64,000 bases of DNA from Pseudonocardia kunmingensis (GTDB lineage Bacteria; Actinomycetota; Actinomycetes; Mycobacteriales; Pseudonocardiaceae), in assembly GCF_006716445.1 (NCBI RefSeq), contig NZ_VFPA01000001.1:1364001-1428000 (forward strand), in the 5' to 3' direction. The notes beneath the pieces are model-generated. The model ran no database searches, was not told the origin of the DNA, and saw only the letters and a program-made list of their open reading frames with translations. The translations under genes were made by a program, and so were the position numbers. Below are positions 50,406 through 58,727 of the stretch, one piece after another (the stretch's first letter is position 1; each line of letters begins with the position of its first letter).

Positions 50406-51848
50406 ATGAGTCCCGACCACGCTTTCGCGTCCGTTCTCGACCCGGCGGACATCATCAGCGACCCGGTCCGCTGCCGGGCCTACGAGTGCGACGGCCTCAC
50501 CGGCTACCGCGTCGTCCCGCAGCTCGTGCTGCTGCCGCGCGACGCGGAGCAGGTGGCCGCCGCGGTGCGCGTGTGCCACGAGCACGGGGTGCCGTTCGTG
50601 GCCCGCGGTGCCGGCACGGGCCTGTCCGGGGGCGCGCTCCCGGTGGCCGACGGCGTGGTGATCAGCCTGGCCCGGCTCAAGCGGGTGCTGGAGGTCGACC
50701 CGGTCGACCGGCGCGCGGTCGTCGAGCCGGGCGTCACCAACCTGGAGATCACGGCGGCGGCCGCCCCGCACGGGCTGTACTACGCGCCGGACCCGTCGAG
50801 CCAGCAGGTGTGCACGATCGGCGGCAACGTCGCGGAGAACTCCGGCGGCGCCCACTGCCTCAAGTACGGCTTCACCACCAACCACGTGCTGTCCTGCGAG
50901 GTCGTGCTGCCCGACGGGTCGCTCGTCACGCTGGGCACCGACACCGGCGAGCAGGCCGGGCCGGACCTGCGCGGGGTGTTCCTCGGTTCCGAGGGCACCC
51001 TCGGCATCACCACGAAGATCACGGTGCGGCTGCTGCGCACGCCGGAGTCGGTGCGCACGCTGCTCGCCGACTTCGGATCGATCGCCGCGGCCGGGGACGT
51101 CGTCTCCGACATCGTCGCCGCGGGCATCGTCCCGGCGGCGGTCGAGATGATGGACACGCTCGCCATCGAGGCCGCCGAGGAGGCCGTCCACGCCGGCTAC
51201 ACGGTGGGCGTCCCGGCCGCGCTGGTCGTCGAGCTGGACGGGCCCGCCGAGGAGTGCGACGTCCAGTTCGAGCAGGTGAAGCAGATCTGCGACCGGCACG
51301 GGTGCACCCGCCTGCACATCGCGGGCTCCCCGGAGGAGCGCGCCGCGATCTGGCGCGGGCGCAAGGCCGCGTTCGCCGCGGTGGGGCGCATCTCCCCCGA
51401 CTACTTCGTGCAGGACGGCGTCGTCCCGCGCACCCGGCTCGCCGAGGTGCTCGACCGGATCGCCGCGATGGGTGACGACGCCGGGCTGCGCGTGGCCAAC
51501 GTCTTCCACGCGGGCGACGGCAACCTGCACCCGCTGGTGCTCTACAGCGCCGCGGCCGGGGAGACCGAGCGCGCCGAGGAGCTGTCGGGGAAGATCGCCG
51601 AGCTGTGCGTGGAGCTGGGCGGGTCGCTCTCGGGCGAGCACGGCATCGGCACGGACAAGGCGTGCTCGATGCCGAAGATGTTCTCCCGCGACGACCTGGC
51701 GGTCATGGACCGCGTGCGCGCGGCCTTCGACCCGCGCCACCTGTGCAACCCGGGCAAGGTGCTGCCCACGCCGCGGCTGTGCGGCGAGCGGCCCGGCAAG
51801 TACCGGCCCCACCCCCTGGAGGAGTCGGGAGTGATCGAGCGCCTGTGA
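50406..51848 (+). CDS. glcD: Glycolate oxidase subunit GlcD (FAD-binding)
   Basis: About 480 residues, FAD-linked oxidase of the VAO/PCMH fold, catalysing oxidation of glycolate (or D-lactate) to glyoxylate. The FAD domain shows PFVARGAGTGLSGGALPVADGVV and CTIGGNVAENSGGAHCLKYG. The C-terminal domain has NVFHAGDGNLHPLVLYSAAA (metal/substrate His) and SGEHGIGTDKACSMPKMFS, LCNPGKVLPTPRLCGE. The ATG at 50406 is preceded by GGAGGGGGCCGGTCG. The stop overlaps the glcE GTG. With glcE and glcF it forms the three-subunit enzyme. Confidence 0.96.
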   Translation: MSPDHAFASVLDPADIISDPVRCRAYECDGLTGYRVVPQLVLLPRDAEQVAAAVRVCHEHGVPFVARGAGTGLSGGALPVADGVVISLARLKRVLEVDPVDRRAVVEPGVTNLEITAAAAPHGLYYAPDPSSQQVCTIGGNVAENSGGAHCLKYGFTTNHVLSCEVVLPDGSLVTLGTDTGEQAGPDLRGVFLGSEGTLGITTKITVRLLRTPESVRTLLADFGSIAAAGDVVSDIVAAGIVPAAVEMMDTLAIEAAEEAVHAGYTVGVPAALVVELDGPAEECDVQFEQVKQICDRHGCTRLHIAGSPEERAAIWRGRKAAFAAVGRISPDYFVQDGVVPRTRLAEVLDRIAAMGDDAGLRVANVFHAGDGNLHPLVLYSAAAGETERAEELSGKIAELCVELGGSLSGEHGIGTDKACSMPKMFSRDDLAVMDRVRAAFDPRHLCNPGKVLPTPRLCGERPGKYRPHPLEESGVIERL

Positions 51849-53179
51849 ACACCGCGACCACACTGCGCCCCACCGACCTGCGCTCGCTGCGCGACGCGGT
51901 GCTCGACACCGCGGGCCCGATCGGGATCGCCGGGGCGGGCACGGCCACGGACTGGGGAGCCCCGCTCGGCCCGGTCGACCACGTCCTCGACACCACCGGC
52001 CTCACCGGGGTGATCACGCACAACCCCGGCGACATGACGGTCTCGGTCCACGCCGGCACCCCGCTGCGGGAGCTGCAGGCCGACCTCGCCCCGCACGGCC
52101 AGCACGTGGCGTTCGACGCGGCGCACGCCGCCGACGGCGCCACGGTGGGCGGGCTCGTCGCCACCGCCGACGCCGGACCCGCGGCGCTGGTGTTCGGGTC
52201 GATGCGCGACCTCGTCATCGGCGTCACGGTCGTGCTGGCCGACGGCACCGTGGCCCGCAGCGGCGGGCACGTCATCAAGAACGTCGCCGGCTACGACCTC
52301 GCCAAGCTGCTGCACGGCAGCTACGGCACTCTCGGCGTGCTGGCCGAGGTCGTCCTGCGGCTGCACCCCGTGCCGAAACGCACCGCCACGCTCGCCGTCC
52401 CGTGCTCCCTGGAGGAAGCGGCCGCGCACGCCGCCACCGTGCTCGGCGGCCCCTACGAGCCGGCGGCCCTGGAGTGGACGAGCGACGGCACCCTGCTGAT
52501 CCGCGTCGAGGGCACCGAGGACGCCCTGGACGCGAGGCTGCAGCGCCTGCGGAAGGCGCTGGGCGCGACTCCGCGCGACTCCGACGAACGGCACATTCGT
52601 CGTCGGCTAGGTACCGACGAAAGTGCCGTTCGTCCGGAGGCGCATGCCGCGGACGCGCTCGACGCGCCCGGCCCCGACTCGCACGGCGCCGAGGCCCTCG
52701 CCCCGGACGCAGCCGACACGCAGCCCGGCACCCGGGGCCCGGTCCGCACAGGCACCCCCGACGCTCCCGACGAACGGCACTCTCGTCGGCTAGGTACCGA
52801 CGAGAGTGCCGTTCGTCAGTCGGAGGCCTGGGAGCGGCACGCCTCGCTCGTGCGCGGCACGCCTGAGCTCGCCGTCCTGCGCATCGGGGTGCGGCCCTCG
52901 CGGCTGCCCGGCGTGCTCGCGGACCTGCCCGCCTCGTCCGTCACCGCGGGTCTCGGCACCGGGGTCGCCACCGTCGCCCTCCCGCCGGACGCCGTCGCCG
53001 ACGCGCACGCCCGGGTGCACGCCGCGGGCGGCACCTCCGTGCTGCGCTCCCGCCCGGCGGGCTCGGGTGTCCCCGCCTGGGGGCCGCCGCCGTCCGCGAT
53101 CGCCGTCCTGCGCGCCGTCAAGGCCGAGCTCGACCCGCAGGGTCGCCTCGGCCCGGGCCGTTTCGACCCTTGGATGTGA
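51845..53179 (+). CDS. glcE: Glycolate oxidase subunit GlcE, interrupted in frame by two palindromic repeats
   Basis: About 444 residues; GlcE is usually ~350-400. The FAD-binding half is normal: GIAGAGTATDWGAPLGPVDH, GGLVATADAGPAALVFGSMRD, SGGHVIKNVAGYDLAKLLHGSYGTLG (in VIKNVAGYDLAKLL). Residues ~247-325 are foreign: two palindromic repeat copies translated DERHIRRRLGTDESAVR and DERHSRRLGTDESAVR, joined by an Ala/Asp/Pro-rich linker. The reading frame stays open and the family sequence resumes at SLVRGTPELAVLRIGVRPSR and ends GRLGPGRFDPW. The insertion seems to fall in a surface loop between domains. The GTG overlaps the glcD TGA. Confidence 0.92.
   Translation: MNTATTLRPTDLRSLRDAVLDTAGPIGIAGAGTATDWGAPLGPVDHVLDTTGLTGVITHNPGDMTVSVHAGTPLRELQADLAPHGQHVAFDAAHAADGATVGGLVATADAGPAALVFGSMRDLVIGVTVVLADGTVARSGGHVIKNVAGYDLAKLLHGSYGTLGVLAEVVLRLHPVPKRTATLAVPCSLEEAAAHAATVLGGPYEPAALEWTSDGTLLIRVEGTEDALDARLQRLRKALGATPRDSDERHIRRRLGTDESAVRPEAHAADALDAPGPDSHGAEALAPDAADTQPGTRGPVRTGTPDAPDERHSRRLGTDESAVRQSEAWERHASLVRGTPELAVLRIGVRPSRLPGVLADLPASSVTAGLGTGVATVALPPDAVADAHARVHAAGGTSVLRSRPAGSGVPAWGPPPSAIAVLRAVKAELDPQGRLGPGRFDPWM
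52583..52634. repeat. Dispersed palindromic repeat, copy 6 of 7, inside glcE
   Basis: Left arm GACGAACGGCACATTCGTCG, centre TCGG CTAGGTA, right arm to AGTGCCGTTCGTC, with a 3-nt extra TCG and one mismatch. It is read in frame as part of glcE. The loop CTAGGTA is the reverse complement of that in copies 3 and 5, so its orientation is opposite. Confidence 0.9.
52769..52817. repeat. Dispersed palindromic repeat, copy 7 of 7, inside glcE (perfect)
   Basis: 49 bp, 21-bp perfect arms starting GACGAACGGCACTCTCGTCG and ending AGTGCCGTTCGTC around CTAGGTA. It is the same length and design as copy 3 (23030-23078) in reverse orientation. It is in the same reading frame of glcE as copy 6, 134 bp further on. 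Confidence 0.92.
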
Positions 53180-53180
53180 G

Positions 53181-54515
53181 ATGAGCACACCCGCCGGTTC
53201 CGCCGACACCAACCTGCCGCAGACGGGCCCGAGCGCCTTCGACGAGCGGCGCCCGCCGGAGCGGGAGCTGCTCGACGACTGCGTGCACTGCGGCTTCTGC
53301 CTGCCGACCTGCCCCACCTACCAGCTGTGGGGCGAGGAGATGGACTCCCCGCGCGGCCGCATCTACCTGATGGACCTCGCCGAGAAGGGCGAGATCGAGC
53401 TGCCCGGCCCGTTCACCGAGCACATCGACCGGTGCCTGGGCTGCATGGCCTGCGTGACGGCGTGCCCGTCGGGCGTGCAGTACGACCGGCTGCTGGAGTC
53501 GGTGCGCCCGCAGATCGAGCGCAACGTGCCGCGCGAGCGCAACGACGCCTGGTTCCGCAACGCGATCTTCGCGCTGTTCCCGTACAAGCGCAGGCTGCGG
53601 GCCGCGGCCGTGCCCGGCGCGCTCTACCAGCGGCTGCGCAAGGTCCCGGCCGTCGCGAAGCTGGCGGGGAAGCTCCCCGGGCGGCTCGGGGCGATGGAGT
53701 CGCTGCTGCCGCCGGTGTCGGTGCGCGAGGCGTTCGCCCGGCTGCCCGTGCACACCCCCGCGGTCGGTGAGCGCCGGGCGCGGGTGGCCCTGCTGTCCGG
53801 CTGTGTGCAGGACGTGTTCTTCCACCGCGTCAACGCGGCCACCGTGCGCGTGCTGGCGGCCGAGGGCTGCGACGTCCTGGTGCCGCGCGAGCAGCAGTGC
53901 TGCGGCGCGCTCGAGCTGCACGCCGGCCGCGAGGACAGCGCGCTGGCCAGGGCGAAGCGCGAGATCGCGGTCTACGAGAAGCTGGACGTCGACCACGTCG
54001 TCACCAACGTCGCGGGCTGCGGCTCGTCGATGAAGGAGTACGGCCACCTGCTCGCCGACGACCCCGAGTGGGCCGAGCGGGCGGCGGCGTTCAGCAAGCG
54101 GGTGCGCGACGTCCACGAGGTGCTCGCGGAGCTGGGGCCGCGTGCCCCGAGGCACCCGTTCCGCGGGCGGGTGGCCTACCACGACGCCTGCCACCTCGGC
54201 CACGCCCAGCAGGTGCGCAGCCAGCCGCGCGAGGTGCTGCGCTCGATCCCGGACCTGGAGCTGGTGGACCTGCCCGAGGCCGCGCTGTGCTGCGGCTCGG
54301 CCGGCATCTACAACATGATCATGCCGGAGGCCGCCGCCGAGCTCGGGGCCCGCAAGGCCGGGAACGTCCGGTCGGTGGCGCCGGACCTGGTGGTCACGGC
54401 CAACCCGGGATGCCTGCTGCAGATCGGCAAGCACCTCGGGCAGGACCTCCCCCTGCTGCACCCGGTGCAGCTGCTCGACGCCTCGATCCGCGGGGTCCCG
54501 GTCCCGCGCAGCTGA
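53181..54515 (+). CDS. glcF: Glycolate oxidase iron-sulfur subunit GlcF
   Basis: About 444 residues. Two 4Fe-4S motifs near the N-terminus (DDCVHCGFCLPTCP and DRCLGCMACVTACPSG) pass electrons from the FAD subunits, probably to the quinone pool. Two cysteine-rich CCG domains follow: REQQCCGALELHAGRE, VTNVAGCGSSMKEYG, YHDACHLGHAQQVRSQPREVL and AALCCGSAGIYNMIMPEAA. ATG 53181 starts one base after the glcE stop. It is the last gene of the operon, ending 9 bp before a palindrome. Confidence 0.96.
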   Translation: MSTPAGSADTNLPQTGPSAFDERRPPERELLDDCVHCGFCLPTCPTYQLWGEEMDSPRGRIYLMDLAEKGEIELPGPFTEHIDRCLGCMACVTACPSGVQYDRLLESVRPQIERNVPRERNDAWFRNAIFALFPYKRRLRAAAVPGALYQRLRKVPAVAKLAGKLPGRLGAMESLLPPVSVREAFARLPVHTPAVGERRARVALLSGCVQDVFFHRVNAATVRVLAAEGCDVLVPREQQCCGALELHAGREDSALARAKREIAVYEKLDVDHVVTNVAGCGSSMKEYGHLLADDPEWAERAAAFSKRVRDVHEVLAELGPRAPRHPFRGRVAYHDACHLGHAQQVRSQPREVLRSIPDLELVDLPEAALCCGSAGIYNMIMPEAAAELGARKAGNVRSVAPDLVVTANPGCLLQIGKHLGQDLPLLHPVQLLDASIRGVPVPRS

Positions 54516-54523
54516 GGCTCCCG

Positions 54524-54589
54524 AAGATCCGAAGTATCGGTCGTCCATGGTTGCGCGCGCAGCCATGGGCAACCGATATCGCGGATCTT
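54524..54589. terminator. Long imperfect palindrome between convergent glcF and TetR genes
   Basis: Nested pairs read inwards as AAGATCCG / CGGATCTT, TATCGGT / ACCGATA and CCATGG / CCATGG, around a GCGCGCGC-rich centre. It is in bidirectional terminator position (9 bp from each stop codon). It is unrelated in sequence to the seven-copy repeat family. Confidence 0.75.
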
Positions 54590-54597
54590 GTGGGTTG

Positions 54598-55239
54598 TCA
54601 GAGCCCCGGCAGTGTCATCCGCACGCTGCCCGGCACCGCGGCGAACGCCTCCCGCAGGCGCTCCGGCAGTTCCTCGCGAGCAGCCGCACCGGGCCGGGAC
54701 GCCCACCGCTCGAGCGCGGCGCGGAACGCCGCCACCACCACGTCGAGGGCGAGCCGGAGGCGCAGGTCGTCCTCGACCACCCCGAAGCGCTCTGCCACGA
54801 CCGCGATCGCGGCCCGCGTGGTGCGGTCGCAGAACTGCAACCCGTGAGCACTGATCGACGGGGTGCTCCCGGCCAGCCGGCAACTGGCCGCGGCGCGCTC
54901 GGCCCACCCGTCGCGGGGCATCCGGGCCAGCACCACGAGCAGGGTGTCCTGGAGCAGCTCCAGGAGCGTCGAACCGTCCGCCGGCTCGCGGACGCGGAGC
55001 TCGGCGAGGAACGCGGTCCACATGTCGTGGGTCGGGGCGAGCGCGAGGTCTTCCTTGCTCGTGAAGTACCGGAACAACGTGCGCTTGGAGACCTCCACCT
55101 CGGCGCACAGGTCGTCGAGCGTGGTGGCGTCGAAGCCGTCGGCGGTGAACCGCCGCAGGGCGGTGTCGACGAGGGCATGCCGCGTGCGGAGCTTCTTGCG
55201 CTCCCGCAGCGGCAGCCCGGCGGGCGACGGCGTGTCCAT
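54598..55239 (-). CDS. TetR-family transcriptional regulator
   Basis: About 213 residues. The DNA-binding domain has [46 protein letters not shown] (for example [20 protein letters not shown]), a textbook TetR helix-turn-helix. The C-terminal ligand domain is helical and ends [12 protein letters not shown]. The ATG at 55239 is taken as start; a GTG two codons earlier is possible. It is divergent from the oxidoreductase gene at 55326, with direct repeats in the 86-bp gap, the classic layout for a TetR repressor and its target. Confidence 0.9.
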   Translation of the reverse strand: MDTPSPAGLPLRERKKLRTRHALVDTALRRFTADGFDATTLDDLCAEVEVSKRTLFRYFTSKEDLALAPTHDMWTAFLAELRVREPADGSTLLELLQDTLLVVLARMPRDGWAERAAASCRLAGSTPSISAHGLQFCDRTTRAAIAVVAERFGVVEDDLRLRLALDVVVAAFRAALERWASRPGAAAREELPERLREAFAAVPGSVRMTLPGL

Positions 55240-55287
55240 CGCCACTCACTGTATCCCGGGCGCCAACGCCGCTCGTACGCCTACGCC

Positions 55288-55313
55288 TCTCAGTGGCGTT
55301 AGCTTCTCAGTGG
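55288..55313. promoter_or_regulatory. Paired TCTCAGTGG direct repeats upstream of the MDR oxidoreductase
   Basis: Exact 9-bp direct repeats TCTCAGTGG at 55288-55296 and 55305-55313, 17 bp apart, with the second reaching the ribosome-binding site. An inverted CCACTCACTGTA lies at 55243-55254 near the TetR start, and AACGCC / GGCGTT also pair across the gap. These may be TetR operator elements for both divergent genes. Confidence 0.4.
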
Positions 55314-55325
55314 AGGTTCACGACC

Positions 55326-56255
55326 GTGCGCGCTCTCCTCGTCGACCGCTCCGCACCCGGCGGCCTGCATCTCGGCACGACCGCCGATCCCGTGCCGGCA
55401 CCGCACCAGGCGCTGGTCCGGGTGACGGCCACGTCCCTGAACGCCGGGGAGGTGCGGTTCGGCATCGCGAACGCCCCGGACGGGGCGGTGCTGGGCTGGG
55501 ACGCGGCCGGCGTCGTCGAGCGCGCCGCGGCGGACGGGACCGGGCCGGCAGCCGGCACCCCCGTGGTCACCCTCGCCCCGGACGGGGCGTGGGCCGAGCT
55601 GCGCGCCGTCGACACCGGACTGATCGGCACCGTCCCCCCGGGCGCGGACCTCGGCGCGATCAGCACCGTGCCCGTCGCCGGCGCGAGCGCCCTGCGCGCC
55701 CTGCACCGGCTCGGGCCGATCCTCGGCAGGCGCGTGCTGGTCACCGGCGCCACCGGGGGCGTCGGCGGCTACGCCGTGCAGCTCGCCCGCCTCGGCGGCG
55801 CGTCCGTCGTCGCGACCACGGGCGACCCGGAGCGCCACGGCGAGAGCCTGCGCGCCCTCGGAGCCGACGAGGTGCGGGCCGACCCCGCCGACCTCGCCGA
55901 CCAGGTGGACGGCATCGTCGACATGGTGGGCGGCGGGCAGCTCGTGGCCGCCTACGAGCGACTGGCGAAGGGCGGCACCCTCGTCTCGGTGGGGCACTCG
56001 ACCGACGGGGGCGAGAACTTCCCGTTCGGCGCGTTCTTCGGCAACGAGGGCCGGCACGACCGCTCGATCACCGCGTTCTACCTGCTGGACTGCCCCGACC
56101 TGGCCCCCGACCTCGGCTGGCTCGCCCGCGCCGTCGCCGCCGGACGGCTGGACCCGCAGATCTCGTGGCGCGGCGGCTGGGACGGCGCCGCGGATGCGAT
56201 CGCCGCCCTACTGGAGCGGCGACTGCACGGGAAGGCGGTGCTCGACATCGGCTGA
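55326..56255 (+). CDS. Zinc-binding-dehydrogenase-family oxidoreductase (MDR/quinone oxidoreductase type)
   Basis: About 309 residues. An N-terminal GroES-like domain ([33 protein letters not shown]) and a Rossmann domain with NADPH motif [23 protein letters not shown], then ALGADEV and a C-terminal HGKAVLDIG. No structural zinc Cys cluster is visible, so it belongs to the zinc-independent quinone-oxidoreductase subgroup. It probably reduces quinones or enones with NADPH. The GTG at 55326 follows GGAGGTTCACGACC. Divergent TetR control is likely. Confidence 0.9.
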   Translation: MRALLVDRSAPGGLHLGTTADPVPAPHQALVRVTATSLNAGEVRFGIANAPDGAVLGWDAAGVVERAAADGTGPAAGTPVVTLAPDGAWAELRAVDTGLIGTVPPGADLGAISTVPVAGASALRALHRLGPILGRRVLVTGATGGVGGYAVQLARLGGASVVATTGDPERHGESLRALGADEVRADPADLADQVDGIVDMVGGGQLVAAYERLAKGGTLVSVGHSTDGGENFPFGAFFGNEGRHDRSITAFYLLDCPDLAPDLGWLARAVAAGRLDPQISWRGGWDGAADAIAALLERRLHGKAVLDIG

Positions 56256-56338
56256 ACGGCCCCGCGGCCGCGATCCTCGGGGGACACTGACGGCAGGCCC
56301 CACTCGTGGTGATCCGCTCCCTGCGCGGGCACGCGGCG

Positions 56339-56779
56339 TCAGCCGAGCTGCTCGGCCAGTCCGACGATGATGCCCTCGGGGCCGCGGACGTAGCAGAGCC
56401 GATAGCTGTCCTCGTACTGCACCAGCTCGCCGACGAGCTCGGCACCGCGGGCGCGGAGGCGGGCGACGACGTCCTCGATGTCGTCGACGGCGAACATGAC
56501 GCGCCGGATGCCCAGCGTGTTCACCGGCGCGTCCTTCGGCTCCGCGCTGATCGCCTTCGGCGTGTGGAACCTCGCCAGTTCGACCCGGCCGTGGCCGTCC
56601 GGGGTCCGCAGCATCGCGACGTCCTCCCGGACGCCGTCGATCCCGATAACACGCTCCACCCAGCGTCCCTCGACGGGCCCCTCGCCCTCCAGCTCCATGC
56701 CGAGCTCGACGAAGAACGACACAGCGGCGTCGAGGTCGTCGACCACGATGAGGACGTTGTCCATCCGCTTGACCGTCAT
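56339..56779 (-). CDS. VOC-superfamily protein (glyoxalase/bleomycin-resistance fold)
   Basis: About 146 residues in two beta-alpha-beta-beta-beta modules: KRMDNVLIVVDDLDAAVSFF, VELARFHTPK, then IRRVMFAVDDIEDVVARLRARGAELVGELVQYED and CYVRGPEGIIVGLAEQLG (RGPEGIIVGLAEQ end, a typical metal-ligand Glu). The fold covers glyoxalases, extradiol dioxygenases and binding proteins; the reaction is not clear. ATG 56779 has GAGGAGGCCCGGC upstream. It lies 114 bp after the ABC permease stop on the same strand and may be in that operon. Confidence 0.88.
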   Translation of the reverse strand: MTVKRMDNVLIVVDDLDAAVSFFVELGMELEGEGPVEGRWVERVIGIDGVREDVAMLRTPDGHGRVELARFHTPKAISAEPKDAPVNTLGIRRVMFAVDDIEDVVARLRARGAELVGELVQYEDSYRLCYVRGPEGIIVGLAEQLG

Positions 56780-56893
56780 GCCGGGCCTCCTCGGTGTCGT
56801 GCGGCCACTGCGGCCGCGTCCGCCCCTGGGACGGAACCGCCGGACCGGTCTCGACATCGGGTCCGGTCGCTGGGGTGTGGTCGGTGACCGCGC

Positions 56894-57775
56894 TCAGCCC
56901 TTGACGGCGCCCTGGGTGAAGCCGGCGATGAACCGGTCGAGGAACAGGTTGAACACCACCGCGATGGGCACGGCGACGAGCACGGCGGCGGCCTGCAGCG
57001 ACTGCCAGAAGAACACGTCGCCGCGCACCAGCTCGGTGGGCACCCCGGTGCTGATCACCTTCTCCGCGCTGGGCGAGATGAACGCGAGCGCGTAGATGAA
57101 CTCGCTGGCCGTCAGCGTGAACGCGAACACGACGACGGCGACGAGCCCGGGGAACAGCAGCGGCGCGACCACCCGCACCATGGCCCCGACGCGGCTGTAG
57201 CCGTCGACCATCGCCTGTTCCTCGATGTCGCGCGGGATGGTCTTGAGGAAGCCGATGAGCAGCCACACCGACACCGGCACCGTGATCGTCGGGTAGATCA
57301 CCACGAGCGACCACGTGGAGTCCTGCAGCCCCAGCGCCACCACCAGCCGCGACAGCGACAGGAACAGCAGGGTCGGGGGGACCAGGTAGACGAAGAAGAT
57401 CGCGATGCCCATCCGGCCCGCCCACGGGCGGTCCAGCCGGGCCAGGCTGTAGGCGGCGGGGAGGGACAGCGCCAGCGTGATCAGCACGACGAGTACGCCG
57501 ACCCACAGGGTGTTCCACGCGAACGTGGCGAACCCGGTGCCGGTCAGCAGCAGGTCGAGGTGGTCGCGCGTGGGCAGCTCGTTGAAGACGAACGGGTTGT
57601 TGGCGCGCCGGTAGAGGTCGCTGTCCTGCTTGAACGTGGTGATGGCCGCCCACACGAACGGGCCGGCCGCGGCCAGCGCGGACAGCACGGCGAGCGCGTA
57701 CAGCGCGACCCGGCCCATCCGGTGCCTGCGCGCGAACCGCCGCCGGTCGGCGTCGGTGATGACGAGCGCGTCCAT
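56894..57775 (-). CDS. Carbohydrate ABC transporter permease, MalG-type
   Basis: About 293 residues with six TM helices. PFVWAAITTFKQDSDLYRR (TM1 end), RDIEEQAMVDGYSRVGAMVRVVAPLL with the EAA-like loop EEQAMVDGYS, and DRFIAGFTQGAVKG at the C-terminus mark the MalG family. The ATG at 57775 has GGAGGTCAGCTGAG upstream and follows the upstream permease stop by 1 bp. It is the last gene of the third importer operon. Confidence 0.93.
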   Translation of the reverse strand: MDALVITDADRRRFARRHRMGRVALYALAVLSALAAAGPFVWAAITTFKQDSDLYRRANNPFVFNELPTRDHLDLLLTGTGFATFAWNTLWVGVLVVLITLALSLPAAYSLARLDRPWAGRMGIAIFFVYLVPPTLLFLSLSRLVVALGLQDSTWSLVVIYPTITVPVSVWLLIGFLKTIPRDIEEQAMVDGYSRVGAMVRVVAPLLFPGLVAVVVFAFTLTASEFIYALAFISPSAEKVISTGVPTELVRGDVFFWQSLQAAAVLVAVPIAVVFNLFLDRFIAGFTQGAVKG

Positions 57776-57776
57776 C

Positions 57777-58727
57777 TCAGCTGACCTCCATGCGCCGGAC
57801 CGCACGCAGGATCGCGATCGCCGCCGCGAGCAGCAGCGGGAACAGGAACAGCGCGATCGCCGCGCCCTGCGCCACGTCGCTGCCCTCGATGCCGCGGAAG
57901 AACGCCCAGCTGGCGAGCACCTGGGTCTCGTTGGTCGGGCCGCCGCGGGTGAGCACGTAGACGACGGTCATGTCGGTGAACGTGAAGATCGCGCCGAACA
58001 ACGCCGAGATCGCGATGACGGGGGCGGTCAGCGGGATCGTCACCTCGAACATCCGCCGCCAGTAGCCCGCGCCGTCGACGGCGGCCTGCTCCTGCACGTC
58101 CTTCGGGATCGACAGCAGCCCCGCCATCATGATCACCGCGGCCAGCGGCACCAGCCGCCAGACGTGCACGGCGATCACCGAGGCCATCGCCAGCGTCGGC
58201 TGCCCGAGCCAGAACATGTTCGACTGGATCAACCCGGCCTGGCGCAACACCCAGTCGATCGGCGAGAACACCGAGTCGAGCAGCCACAGCCAGGTGATCG
58301 TCGAGAGCGCCACCGGTGTGGTCCAGGGCAGCAGCACGCAGAACCGGACGATCCAGCGGCCGCGGAAATCGGCGATGAGGATGTTGGCCAGCACCTTGCC
58401 GAAGATCACGATGAACAGCATCGACACGGCCGTGAACAGGAACGTGTTGCGCAGCGAGCGCCAGAACACCGGGTCGGCGAAGACCCGCTCGAAGTTCTGC
58501 AGGCCCACCCAGTCGAAGCTCGGGTCGCCGCCGGTGACGTCGGAGAAGCTGAACGCGACCGCCAGCACGAACGGCACGCCCACCAGCGCGAGGATGTAGA
58601 GCACCGCCGGGGTCAGCAGCAGCCAGGACAGCACGTCGTCGCGGTCGGCGAGGCCACGCCGCCGCAGCTCGACGGGCCGCTCGCGGGTCCGCGGGGCGGC
58701 CTCGGCGGGAGGAGCCGACCGTGCCAT
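57777..58727 (-). CDS. Carbohydrate ABC transporter permease, MalF-type
   Basis: About 316 residues. A charged N-terminus (ARSAPPAEAAPRTRERPVEL) leads to six TM helices (LSWLLLTPAVLYILALVGVP; VALSTITWLWLLDSVFSP). The EAA-like loop VQEQAAVDGAGYWRRMFEVT and VYVLTRGGPTNETQVLASWA are typical of MalF. Its ATG overlaps the ATPase stop by one base (TGATG). No extra P2 domain is present. Confidence 0.93.
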   Translation of the reverse strand: MARSAPPAEAAPRTRERPVELRRRGLADRDDVLSWLLLTPAVLYILALVGVPFVLAVAFSFSDVTGGDPSFDWVGLQNFERVFADPVFWRSLRNTFLFTAVSMLFIVIFGKVLANILIADFRGRWIVRFCVLLPWTTPVALSTITWLWLLDSVFSPIDWVLRQAGLIQSNMFWLGQPTLAMASVIAVHVWRLVPLAAVIMMAGLLSIPKDVQEQAAVDGAGYWRRMFEVTIPLTAPVIAISALFGAIFTFTDMTVVYVLTRGGPTNETQVLASWAFFRGIEGSDVAQGAAIALFLFPLLLAAAIAILRAVRRMEVS

